Origin: Lyophyllum atratum
Lineage: Eukaryota > Basidiomycota > Agaricomycetes > Agaricales > Lyophyllaceae
Assembly: GCA_014905825.1 (NCBI GenBank)
Contig: JACGCN010000117.1
Location: 1-38,962 of the forward strand
Direction: 5' to 3'
Length of the DNA: 38,962 nt
The notes below the pieces were generated by a model. The model saw only the letters and a program-made list of their open reading frames with translations. It was not told the origin of the DNA and searched no databases. This document shows positions 8,348 through 18,448 of this stretch, piece by piece. Every line of letters begins with the position of its first letter. Position 1 is the first letter of the stretch. Made by a program: the position numbers and the translations under genes.

Positions 8348-10518
8348 TTCTGTACTTCAGATGAGTCGACGAGTGGGTAAGATATGAGGGTCCAATGTAC
8401 CTCAGAAAGGTCAAAATGAGCGTAAGCAAAGGAATCGAAGGCTGAAAGTCGATAGGCGTGAAGCAAGAGAAGGCGGTCGGTGGATAGGAGGATGAAATGA
8501 CAAGTTGAGCAAGGACGATGTAGAAGAAACAATAAAGGATTCAAACAGTGGTCGTCGTGCAAATCGTGGTTCGTGGAGAGGTCGTAAAAAGGCGCGGGAG
8601 AGGCCTTGGTGGATGGGTGGATGGCAGCGAGCCAACGGCAAGAGTCTTGGTTTGGTCGTGAGCGAATCCACCCTTTTCTACCCTTCCCTTTTAGGCATCT
8701 GCAACCATTTTTCCACGATTTTCATTTTGGTCCGGATCTGCTCACTCCCATTTCAGCATGTACATACAACAGCCTTTCTATCATATCCCATACACATCTC
8801 TTCAAGCCATAGATATCCCGGACATCTCCGACCCATCTATGTGCTACACTCTCGTCCAAATTCCGCGCACACTTCGAAACCCCCCAAGGTGCCCAGATAC
8901 CCAGAGAGGTACTAAGCCGATAAGATCCGAGCGACACCCAAAACGCCGTCGCCTGTCTCGTTTACCTCGGGAGAGCAATAAACAACATCCGCTAAGATAT
9001 TCCACAAAAGTCCATGGATCAGAACACGCATCTTTTGGAAATTCAAGGCGACCTGTGTAGCGAGTCCCCTATGGCAAAAAGGAGGCTCGGAGGCAGTAGA
9101 ATGATCAATTCATACCCAGGACCTGGCATCGAGGACCTGCTTGAGCACTGAACAAGCCCAAGTCTAAAATAAGTCCTACCCGTATCCTGAAAAGAACTAC
9201 TCTCACGATCTCTTTTGTCTTCGGGTGATATACTGACGGCTACACACCTGTTTGGCCGTGGCAGAACCGGCTCCGAGTGGTTCAATTAAGCCCTTTGACG
9301 GGACATGAGGCTAGGGTCCCTGTAGACGTCCAGGAATATGATGGAGCGCAGCATAACCAGGTCATACGAATCCGCGCATCTGGACTCTCGATATATTCAT
9401 CCTTGGACTATGTATATGGGCCTGGAAATTACTGTGACCCAAAGACCAATCTCATGGCTATGCTGATACATGACTCGTTCTGACTGAGGCATGTTAAGTT
9501 GGGATCGCGTGGGGGCGCAAAGGGTTCAAGCCAGCATCTGTATATATCTGGCCATGAGGCTGATATGGATTCCAGAAAGCCGAGAATATCGGAAAATTTA
9601 GCCAGTGTGTGATTGGACCGTCATGAGGAGGATTGTCCTTAATGGGAGCGTCATCGTGTGTCATTGATCGAAAGTTGTGTACGTTTCTTCTGGAATGCGC
9701 TTACCGAAGGGAAGGGTGAGGAAGGTGTTCGAAGGTCAGCTGTGCATATTGGAATGAGCTGGAGTGAACCAGTTGGGCAACCAAGCGTGGACTCCGCGTC
9801 CTTTCGAACTTGGAAACTGAGGAGATCGGCTTCTGAGATTCAAAGCACTATTACTATTAGTAATTATTTAGAGTTGACTGGGTCACATGCGAGTATAATT
9901 TGAGCATCGAGTGCGTTGAACCTTGGACAAGAAATCGCATGACAGCGCTAAAAACTAGAAGCACGAAGAAGATTAACGCACGTAACCAATACAAGTGACT
10001 TGAAGCTTACCTTGCGTAGGACCATCATGTGCTCGTAGTCTACCTTGCACTTAGACGTGCGCCGACAGCCGAGCCAGTACATGATACATGATGTGCTCAA
10101 GAGTCAAGGACTTTAGATCGGCTTGAACGGGTGGAGGTAAAGTAAACTCAGTCCATGCGACGTCCAGATTGCTTTGAATGTCAACGGCCTGAGCGCGATG
10201 CAGTTGTCGAATGGGTCAACGTACGGATAGATTTCAACAAACGAGTCTTTATGTCTACAACTACAAGCCCAGAAGTCTGCTCGGGAAAGGAGAATAGAAA
10301 GAGAATAAGTGACCTAAAAATTACGGTGTAAAGGCGAGGATAGACTCGTCCGGGCGGGGACTATATGGTAACAAGTGGTAGTACTGCGTGTGTCGATAGT
10401 AGAACAATGATTTTTGGTGCGGTCGTGAAGCCAGAGGTTAAATAAGCCAAGATGGTTGGCATGCGTCTCGTTGGGTCGGGTATATGAATGTGAATGGTGG
10501 CGGTGGGGTCAGGCGTCG
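8348..10518. other. 2.2 kb gene-poor stretch
   Basis: I found no conserved protein, tRNA or rRNA here. The first few hundred bases are the upstream region of the Ras-type gene, pyrimidine-rich when read on the minus strand. Open frames of 60-136 codons exist on both strands, but none has protein character or plausible splice partners. A very divergent or non-coding transcript cannot be ruled out. Confidence 0.45.
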
Positions 10519-11013
10519 TCACTCCTGTCTACTGAACTCGGCTTGTGTGAGGTCAAGCACGAACGTGCCCTTCTGGTTTTGGGGTGGCTCGATGATCTTC
10601 ACGGACGGCTTCTTCCCGGGCGCGGGATGTAGAGCATGTGAGACGGTTGGGAAAGGTCGAAGAGCGCGCGAAGGAGGAAACGAGACGTTTCGTCGAGGGA
10701 TGATTCGTTGTGCGGCAGTTCGGGTGTTATGTGAGGGATTCGCCAGCGGTGACGAGATGGTCGGGCGGGACATTGTCATTGTGGCTGGGGATAGACTTAG
10801 CAGGCATCGGGAGGTGGAACGGTGAGTGGACGTACCCATTGTTGCACGCGTCGGGAAGGTCAGGCACAATTGTGAGGGGGGGCAGGAACTAGCTGTTCGA
10901 TGACTGAGGGGCAATGATGACGACTTTATATGAACGTTCGCGTTGGGGTCGACTCCAGCTGGAACATTTCGTTTGGGGAGGGAACCTTTGGGGATGTCGG
11001 CAGGCCTCGGCAA
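10519..11013 (-). CDS. Small unassigned protein with frame breaks
   Basis: I do not recognise the family. Exon 1 (10936-11013) reads MPRPADIPKGSLPKRNVPAG up to DPNAN. A 47-nt intron (10889-10935, GTTCAT...CTAG) leads in phase to LPPLTIVPDLPDACNNGYVH. Protein-like sequence continues as HSPFHLPMPAKSIPSHNDNV, then needs one missing base near 10726-10735 to reach TPELPHNESSLDETSRFLLR. Another missing base near 10612-10620 is needed to reach KPSVKIIEPPQNQKGTFVLD, ending LTQAEFSRQE. The uninterrupted open frame that also covers this span is Ser/Arg/Thr-rich in its middle and looks like a shifted reading. The product would be about 150 aa, without a signal peptide or membrane segment. It is real coding sequence by composition, in my judgement, but its function is unknown. 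Confidence 0.55.
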   Translation of the reverse strand: MPRPADIPKGSLPKRNVPAGVDPNANVHIKSSSLPLSHRTASSCPPSQLCLTFPTRATMGTSTHRSTSRCLLSLSPATMTMSRPTISSPLANPSHNTRTAAQRIIPRRNVSFPPSRALRPFPTVSHALHPAPGKKPSVKIIEPPQNQKGTFVLDLTQAEFSRQE

Positions 11014-11931
11014 ACATACCCAAACCCCGACTTGTCATCACTCAACCGTCATCCTTATATCCGTCCCACCTAAATTTAGCAACTCGAAATGACAGCCTTT
11101 GTCCATGTCTTGCTTTGCCGCCGTTCAGCGTCGTTCCTCAAAGAAACCTGCGCCCATCAGTTCTCATCTTTATTATCTCCCATGAATTGTACAGCGGTCC
11201 GCTAATTTTTGGGAACAGGCAACGTCTAAGTATTCCCCAAATCTTCACAAAAGCAACTAAGTGTAACCCTCGGTTACCTCGAGTAACAATTACTCAGAGT
11301 AATATGTACCTCGACAGTCACCCAACTCGATCATTGGACCAGGGTGCAGCGCGACGGAGCATCAATCGGGGAACCATTCTATTGGCACGCCCTTCATGGG
11401 TGTCGGAAGTTACAGGTACAAGAAGAATCGAAGGGGAAGGAGTTCCTCTGGGAAAAGCTTATATGTGTAGGGGGCAGCGCTAGCGGTAGACGGGAGAGGG
11501 CGATAGCGCGGTGAGGAGTGGGGAGGGTGTGGGGGATTTGTCGATATATAGGTCTATCGGGAAGTCGGTGGGAACAGGAGGAATGAAGGAAGCAATGGAT
11601 TGGATATCGCGGTCCCAAGTCGAACAACGCTGGAATGATTAATGACGGTAACACGGGAGGATTGAGGAATGTCTACCAGTGGCAGTGAGGGTTGACGGCA
11701 TGGAACGTGGTTTTGACCTCAAGACGGCGATCGAGTCGCTATCTTTCGCGGTCACTCCAGCCCTCTCCTCTCGTCCGCGACGAAATGACATGCTCGGGAA
11801 CTTCTGCAGCTTCCCGATATGGAACCTATACAGTTACGGTGAACAGCGAGCGGGGGCCGCTGACCCAGTTGAGACTTTCGACGACGTGGACCCAATGGCA
11901 ATCTCTAGCGCAGATCGTGCAGCCGAGACAG
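11014..11931. other. Intergenic between the small unassigned gene and Yippee gene
   Basis: These 918 bases contain the upstream region of the minus-strand gene at 10519-11013 and the 3' flank of the Yippee gene. The only structure noted is a pair of tight hairpins at 11263-11295. No protein was recognised. Confidence 0.4.
11263..11295. repeat. Two adjacent short perfect inverted repeats
   Basis: GTAACC-CTC-GGTTAC (11263-11277) is followed three bases later by GAGTAA-CAA-TTACTC (11281-11295). Each is a perfect 6-bp stem with a 3-base loop. They lie between genes; a protein-binding or cruciform role is only a guess. Confidence 0.7.
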
Positions 11932-12437
11932 CTATTGCACATCCACCAGTAAATGACGCTCGAGAATGAACTTGCCCTCCTTGTATTTCTGCGACACCTC
12001 GTAGGCCTTGTCCTATATCCTGAAATTAGATGTCGGCTAGTTGAGATGGCAGGATCAACGTACGTATTTCCAGCCGAGAGTAGTCCCGCATTTGCAGCAA
12101 AAGATGTCTCGAACGGTATGGTTCCCTGTCGTCATCGGACGATCGTTGGGCTCCCCTTCGATAACGTTGACACTAAAGGGCAATTCAACCGTAAAACAGT
12201 CTTCCCCAGATAGAGGGTCCAATGACTTACACTCCGTCAAAGAGATACGCTCGCCCGTGCTGACCATTGAAAGCCTATAGGGGTAGATTATCATTAGAGT
12301 CAAGTGCCTGATACATTGATAGCGACAAAGAATCGCACCCTTGACATCATAGAATGGATGGTGGCAAGATGAGTCTTGCAGGTCGAGCAACCGTAGATTC
12401 GTTCGCCTGAGAGATAACGACGATAGCTCATGCCCAT
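11932..12437 (-). CDS. Yippee-like zinc-binding protein
   Basis: This is a member of the small, highly conserved Yippee/YPEL family (Mis18/cereblon-type zinc fold); the fungal role is not established. Exons are 12339-12437, 12231-12274, 12064-12172 and 11932-12012, with introns of 64, 58 and 51 nt, giving 110 aa with no frame break. Two CxxC zinc ligand pairs are visible: YGCSTCKTH near residue 17 and [13 protein letters not shown] in the second half. Between them lie [18 protein letters not shown] and [20 protein letters not shown], nearly identical to animal YPEL. The protein ends [19 protein letters not shown] long G-run lies just upstream of the start. Confidence 0.95.
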
Positions 12438-12531
12438 GGCGATCTGAAGGGAGCGTCGTGCTATAGGAGGGACAGGGTGAGTAACGGGGCCTGCGTCTAC
12501 GGTGGCTGGAAGGCAAGTCAGGCAAATCCGA

Positions 12532-12554
12532 GGGGGGGGCGGGGGGAAGAGGGG
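12532..12554 (+). promoter_or_regulatory. G-run tract upstream of the Yippee start, possible G-quadruplex
   Basis: The plus strand carries a run of eight G, then C, six G, AAGA and four G. It lies about 100 bases upstream of the Yippee start codon, in its likely promoter or 5' UTR. The pattern could fold as a G-quadruplex; function is unproven, and such runs are also prone to sequencing error. Confidence 0.5.
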
Positions 12555-13465
12555 TTGAGAGGACTTGTATTGCTGCAGTTGTGCGAAGGATGGTTAAATA
12601 CAGGTGGTGGTTAGACGCGGAAGCACCATGACCAAATGAGCATCATGAGGTTGTTCCGCCCGTCACACGCATGACTCGCCATGTCTATTGGACCAGCCAG
12701 ATTCGTCGACCTCGCCTCGCCCTCTCCTCATTGTTTCCTTCATGAGATCAGTGCTCTACGCTTCCGAGATCCAATTTTTATGGAGCCCATCATAGCAAAT
12801 CGACCTAAGGAACTGAATAGCCCTGGCTGGATCCCTTCATGTGTAGAGACGCACTAAGACCGTTTCAACTTCTAACACCATTATCGGATGCCCGAATATC
12901 CTTCGAAAGGTCTGCTCATCCCAGGAGGTTCTACGCTCAGCCATGAAGGGTTCTTTTTATCTTGGCACTCGCACCATTGACAAACTTTGCCTCGGAGCTT
13001 TTGAATTGGGACACAATGCTATGCCTTAAGCCTAGTATCAGAATTTCAAAGCGCCCTACATGCAGGCAGCTGACATGCAGGTCCTCTGAGTCCCTCCGAG
13101 ATAACTCATCAAACCAGATAATAATCTCCTGTTGGTTTGATGTATACAACCTACAAGGCGACGGTGCTGCACGGCAATAGGCATTTTTCCGATGAATCCA
13201 ATAAAGAGTGACCTTGAAAAGTCGTGGCCAGAGACTCAGATTCCGAGACAGGTCTGCGGAATGACTTATGCAGTGGAACGTCTGTACAATTGCAGAGCAT
13301 GCGTGTAAAAAGCAGTAGCGTTTCATAAAAGCCCGATCGTCGAATATTTGGCCTTCAAATTCTTCATATGGTTCATCTTCCAGGAGACTCCAAACTAGTT
13401 ACTAGCTAGTCCGTGTCCACTACTACAACGTTCATAGCCTCGGAATCCGAACTTTGGACTTGAGC

Positions 13466-13493
13466 CTTGAAGCTTGAAGCTTGAAGCTGAAGC
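13466..13493. repeat. 7-bp tandem repeat CTTGAAG
   Basis: CTTGAAG is repeated three times exactly (13466-13486), followed by a near copy, CTGAAGC. It sits about 140 bases upstream of the MPH1 start codon. Confidence 0.85.
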
Positions 13494-13628
13494 ATCCACT
13501 GTCAGTGGCTATATTGGGGTCTTGCACGTGATCGCGACGCGAGACTCGGCTAATTTCTAGCCACCTTGTCAACTTCGTCACTAGATCTCTTAGACTTCAG
13601 TTATCTTCTACCTTCTTAATTTTCTTGG

Positions 13629-16600
13629 ATGAGCTCAGACGGCTACTTCGACGGAGATGACTTGGACGACGCAGCATTCGAAGAGCTCGATGCTATCGAA
13701 GCAGCTTTTCTGCCGCCACCGAGACCGCAGGCGGCGGACCCAAGACCTCCACCACGCGAACAAGCTCCACTTGCGAAGGAAGACTCGTTTTACGGTCTCT
13801 CGTTCGATATAGATGAGGCGGACTTGCAGAAGCTGGATAATTTCGTCCAGGATGCGTATGATGGCAATGCGCAACCTGTGGCTGGGCCAAGCAAGAGCAA
13901 GTCAGCCACCCACCAGACAACTCTCTTCGGTGACGTACTCCCGCCGTCCTCATCCTCGTCGTCCACGAGATCGCAGATGCAGAGGACGAAGTCGGCGCCG
14001 CGCAACCCATTTGGCCAACAGGCTCCGAAAACCAAGGTGTGGGACCAAACGGCGTTCGCGAAGACTGGGTTGAAGTCAGGGAAGTCAAAGGGAAAGGGGA
14101 AAGCGACATACGCTGATGATGAACCGGATGAAGAAGATGTTGAATTTGAACAGTTTCCGGCACCTTTCGTCCCTGGTGAATATGATTCACCATCTGTCTG
14201 AATTGCACTAACTTCGGTTAGTCGGGTAAGCATTTCTAGCATTCTTTGCAGTATATCTGTTTACGCATTTGTCTCCAAATTCTGTACGATCTTAGCCCGG
14301 TATGTCCATTGAGCATTATTTCCAGCTTTGTTAACCTTGCACTTTGTCGACTCGCATTAGCCTCCTCCCATGAAGTTGACACCTGACCTACTGGAAGCTA
14401 AACATTGGATATATCCGCTAAATCGACCAAAGCGCGACTACCAGTATAACATCGTAAAGCACTGCCTTTTCGAAAACACAATCGTCGCGCTCCCAACTGG
14501 CCTTGGAAAGACCTTCATTGCTGGGGTTATAATGCTGAACTGTATGTAGCCTACCTTCGAGTTGGATGCATCGCTGACGTGGAATAGATTATCGATGGTT
14601 TCCAGAAGGAAAAGTAGTCTTCGTTGCCCCTACGAAACCTCTTGTAGCACAACAAATCGAAGCATGCCATCAGACATGCGGTATACCAGGCTGCGATGCC
14701 GCAGAACTAACCGGTCAAATTGTCAAGACCGCGCGAGGGAGACTTGTAGGTTAATATTCAGGTTTTATTCATCGAGCTCACTCGAGCATAAACATAGTGG
14801 AAGGAAAAACGCATTTTCTACATGACACCCCAAACTCTAGTTAATGATTTAACTTCAGAGAATTGTGATGTGCGCGACATCGTCCTCCTTGTCATAGGTT
14901 CGTTGAGACGACCTTCAGGATTCATTTTTCTCTTCATGTTCTTCTTTGCAGACGAGGCCCACAGGGCCACTGGTGACTATGCTTACAACCAAGTCGTTCG
15001 CTTCCTCATGGCCAAGAACCCTCACTTCCGAATCCTGGCCCTCACCGCAACTCCAGGGGGCAATCCCGACGCGGTACAGAATCTCATCGACGGCTTACAT
15101 ATTAGTCATATCGAGATCCGAGACGAGAACAGTTTGGATCTCAAGCAATATATCCACCACAAAGTATGCTATTTATGCTTATCTAGGGCACATAACCTCA
15201 ATCTGTTTTACTTGCTTAGAAAATCGAGCAGCATATCGTCACAATGACTGAAGATGTCAATAAAGTCAAAGACCTACTTGCCACGTTAATGGATGTATGC
15301 TTGGCTTCAATTTCCTGGTGTATCTGTGATACTTAAAATCATCCAGAAAGATTTAAAACCTCTCAGGCAGAGAGGTGTTCTTTTTGGGACGCCAGACCCA
15401 GTGAAATTTCACCCATACTCCGCCCAAGCTCGTATGGGTCAACTTGGAAAGGACCAAAGGTGGGCCTTTGGGCCTTTATCGAGGTTGGCATCCCTGGCAC
15501 GAGCAATGGGCTACTTAGTAGGTGCTATCTGTTTCAATATTCCTACTCCGTAGCTGATTCGCCTTTTAGGTTGAGGGCACCATAGGCATGTGCCACACCT
15601 ACTTACAGGAACTTGCTCGTGCAGGGGACGATGAAGACACGCCCGGTCCTGGGAAGGCCGCTGCAACTTCAAGAAAGAAGGCTCTATGCGGCGACCCGTT
15701 ATTCCAGGCTGTCCTGCGTGAACTCGACTCTCTTCGAGGCGAAGGCTTTCCTGTTCATCCTAAGATGGACCTTCTGAAGACACTGGTGATACAGCATTTT
15801 GCTCAGCAGCTCGGGGATGGGGAAGAAGGCGCGCCAAACGAAACAAGAGTAATGGTATTCGTCACTTTCAGGGAGGCCGTCGATGAGATCGTCGAGGCGT
15901 TGAATTTCGAGCGACCGTTGATTCGGGCCCACAAGTTCATAGGGCAGGGGACCGATAAGCAAGGCAAAAAGGGTCTTGCTCAGAAGGAGCAATTAGATGT
16001 ATGATCTCTGAATTATTCAATCCGTGTTTCGAGCCTTGATTTACTCCTATCACCACCAACAGGTTATCAAGAGGTTCAAAGCTGGAGAATTTAACGTTTT
16101 AGTCGCGACGTCTATAGGGGAAGAAGGATTGGACATAGGCGAAGTTGATTTGATCGTGTGCTATGATGCTCAAAAAACTCCAATCCGAATGGTATGCCAT
16201 TTCTACCCTTTTTCGTCGTAATTCGACATTTTTCATCGTCCTCTCTATGCAGCTTCAGCGCCTTGGACGAACTGGTCGTAAGCGGGCGGGCGTTGTGCAT
16301 GTCCTCCTAGCTGAAGGCCGGGAGGAGTTGAACCTTGAAAAAGCCAAGGACACATACAAGGAGGTGCAGAAGACAATTCTACGCGGAGAACAACTCGAGT
16401 TATACTCCGACGTCCCGCGATTGCTTCCAGAGCACATCAAACCCGCCTGTTTGGAAAAAGAGATGGAGATCCAAGAATATGTTCGAGATGAAGGGAAGAA
16501 GAAGACACTAGAACCTCGCTCTCCCAAAGCTGGTACGAAGCGCAAAAGGAATGACGACGTATCAAGAAACATTCCGGCGAGCGCAGCTACTGGCTTCGTC

Positions 16601-18262
16601 AGCGTTGCCGACCTCTTGGTTAAGGGATCCAAAAAGCAGAAACAGGCACTCATTCAGAAAAAAGATTTTCATCTTGCAGGTGAGGATGACGACACGGACA
16701 TGGATATTGAATCCGGCCTCGTCAGCAGCCTACCCCGTCGCACCAAATCCTCGGTACCCTCTACTTCCAACACAGTCGACAAAACCGAGCTACGAAGGGC
16801 GAAGACGAACGTCCCGAAAGGCAGCAAGAAGAAGAGTAAAGCTCAGCTGTCGGAGCCGTCTTCAAGCCAGTTCTCGAGCAAAGGCGTTGATGACATGGAC
16901 GATATCGAGATTGAACGTGGTCTCGGCGCGTCATCTCTGTTCAAATCACCCTTGCCTCGCCGGTCTGGTTCCCCTGAGCCGGGTAGCTCCCGAAAACGCG
17001 TCGCCTCTCCACTATCCTCTGCCAACGCAGTAATTGATCTAGCTGATTCAGATGACGAAGGTATGTCATGCGTTTCGGATCCTGCGCAGTACTCTTGCTT
17101 ATATATTCCAGTAGCCTTGTTGCCTATCACCACTGCGGCCTCTAGCAACGGCGAAGACCAGAGCATGGCATGGCTCGTCGATGAGGACGACGATCCCGAC
17201 TTCGAAATTATCGATTCTTCACCAGTTGCAAGCCGGGTTCAGAAGATCAGCCCTGGAACAGACCAGATTGATCATCAGGTCTACTCCAATGAAGATGAAT
17301 CTGTTGAATTTGTTGACATGTCTGGGCTACTGAACGAGCAACGAGCGAGAGATCTATCACCTCCACAGTCCCCTGCCGGAGAAGTCGCTGGAGCAGATGC
17401 ATCGATTCAATTTCTTGGGATATCTAGAGCGCCACCCAGAGTGACTAATGGACGACAGGCAACGGATGATAACCTGGACCTCTCCACCACACCAGACTTT
17501 GCTCGAAATGGCTATGCTGGCGACGAATCGGTAGAATTTGTCTCATCTCGTCCTGTGGCGCGAAAGGAATTACCAAGCTCACCACTTTGGCCTTCCTCAA
17601 GCAGCCCAGCCAAACTCCCTGCAGGACGGAATCGGAGTGGATCTGGCGCTGCCATGCCGCCGCCCATTCTTCCCCGGGGACTGACTTCTTTGTACTCCCC
17701 ACGACTTCCTGAACCATCGTTCCCAGTACGGCCGCATGCGAAGACGACACGACGGCTATTCATTGACTCTCCTGGCTTAGACACCTCATCCCCTCCACGG
17801 CGACGCCTACATCGTCGTGTGTCTCCTACAGCTCAAATCCGCCCAACGAAACATAGAGCTACTCATGTTCCTGTTGACCCGCGTAATAACCAGCTATTTG
17901 ACTTTGAGGCCATACACTCTGGCGACGAGGTCAGCGAAGGATCGTCCGGTGCGGAGGATGTGGAAGACGAATCAGATCGGATGTTTGTGCAAGAAATGCC
18001 CGAAACTCAGGTTTCGCCTTCGTACGACCAAACGATGGCATACCGCCAGAGTCTATTTACGCAAACTTCAAATAGTACGAAGGCCCCTGTCTTCGCTAAT
18101 GGTCCTATTAGACGCGGAGTATTTGGAGCTGGAATGAACTCGAGACCGCGTCCGATGATTTCCAGCTCACCTCCTAGAGACGACGAAGAACCCGACGAGT
18201 ATGTTGTCGGTAGCTTCGTCGTAGACGATGACGCAGAGATCTCATATCTCTCGGACGATTGA
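13629..18262 (+). CDS. MPH1: ATP-dependent DNA helicase MPH1 (FANCM family), with two 4-nt microexons
   Basis: This is a 3'-5' SF2 DNA helicase that remodels replication forks and D-loops in the nucleus. There are 13 exons: 13629-14175, 14222-14225, 14296-14299, 14361-14541, 14588-14745, 14798-14897, 14952-15163, 15220-15294, 15347-15517, 15570-15998, 16063-16191, 16253-17060 and 17112-18262. Every phase agrees, giving about 1322 aa. Helicase motifs in order are Walker [40 protein letters not shown] (motif II), LALTATPG (III), [34 protein letters not shown] (V) and [13 protein letters not shown] (VI). An acidic N-terminal region precedes the helicase; a long Ser/Asp-rich C-terminal tail follows. 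The tail includes a stop-free 51-nt intron, 17061-17111, whose length is a multiple of three. Between 14176 and 14360 the frame closes only if TCGG and CCCG are exons, reading VPVGPPPPMKL. Confidence 0.92.
14222..14299 (+). other. Two successive 4-nt microexons in MPH1 (TCGG at 14222-14225, CCCG at 14296-14299)
   Basis: Three introns of 46, 70 and 61 nt lie between exon 1 and the exon starting at 14361. The first has a CTAAC branch site and GGTTAG acceptor. TCGG is followed at once by a GTAAGC donor. CCCG is preceded by CTTAG and followed by a GTATGT donor. Phases run 1, 2, 0 and produce GTC GGC CCG CCT. Joining exon 1 directly to 14361 is out of frame. Confidence 0.72.
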
Positions 18263-18448
18263 CCCAGTCATATGTACGGCCCTTTTGGTGCTCCTAGAGT
18301 AAAGCATCTATGTATATCATATCACCTCTCCCGCAGTGCACCCCTGAATGGCTTTTTCAAAAACCGCCCGCAAGGACGAAGCATCCATGTATTCTATAAA
18401 GGTTGCCTGCATATAATAATGTATACAACGTATAAACGGCAAGAGTTT

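Larger units (their letters stand above)
12438..13628. other. 1.2 kb intergenic between Yippee and MPH1 genes
   Basis: The two flanking genes diverge, so both promoters are here. A G-tract lies at 12532-12554 and a TTGAAGC-type tandem repeat at 13466-13493. A 129-codon open frame on the minus strand (12937-13326) has no protein character. Nothing else was recognised. Confidence 0.4.

Noticed and set aside
8505..8915. 136-codon plus-strand open frame upstream of the Ras-type gene
   Set aside because: It overlaps the likely 5' UTR of the Ras-type gene on the other strand and lacks protein character or splice partners.
9277..9903. Two plus-strand open frames of 68 and 81 codons
   Set aside because: No conserved motif, no splice continuation and unremarkable composition; chance open frames are expected at this length.
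11679..11969. 96-codon plus-strand open frame
   Set aside because: It runs into the last Yippee exon on the other strand and shows no protein features.
12937..13326. 129-codon minus-strand open frame between Yippee and MPH1 genes
   Set aside because: No motif or domain character, and nothing upstream or downstream extends it.
13693..14208. 171- and 150-codon minus-strand open frames
   Set aside because: They mirror the acidic Ser-rich N-terminal exon of MPH1 and carry no recognisable motif.
14176..14360. A single long intron in MPH1 using the donor at GTCCCT (14169)
   Set aside because: It would restore phase but needs a poor donor and a 192-nt intron, about three times the usual length, while two good internal acceptor/donor pairs are ignored.
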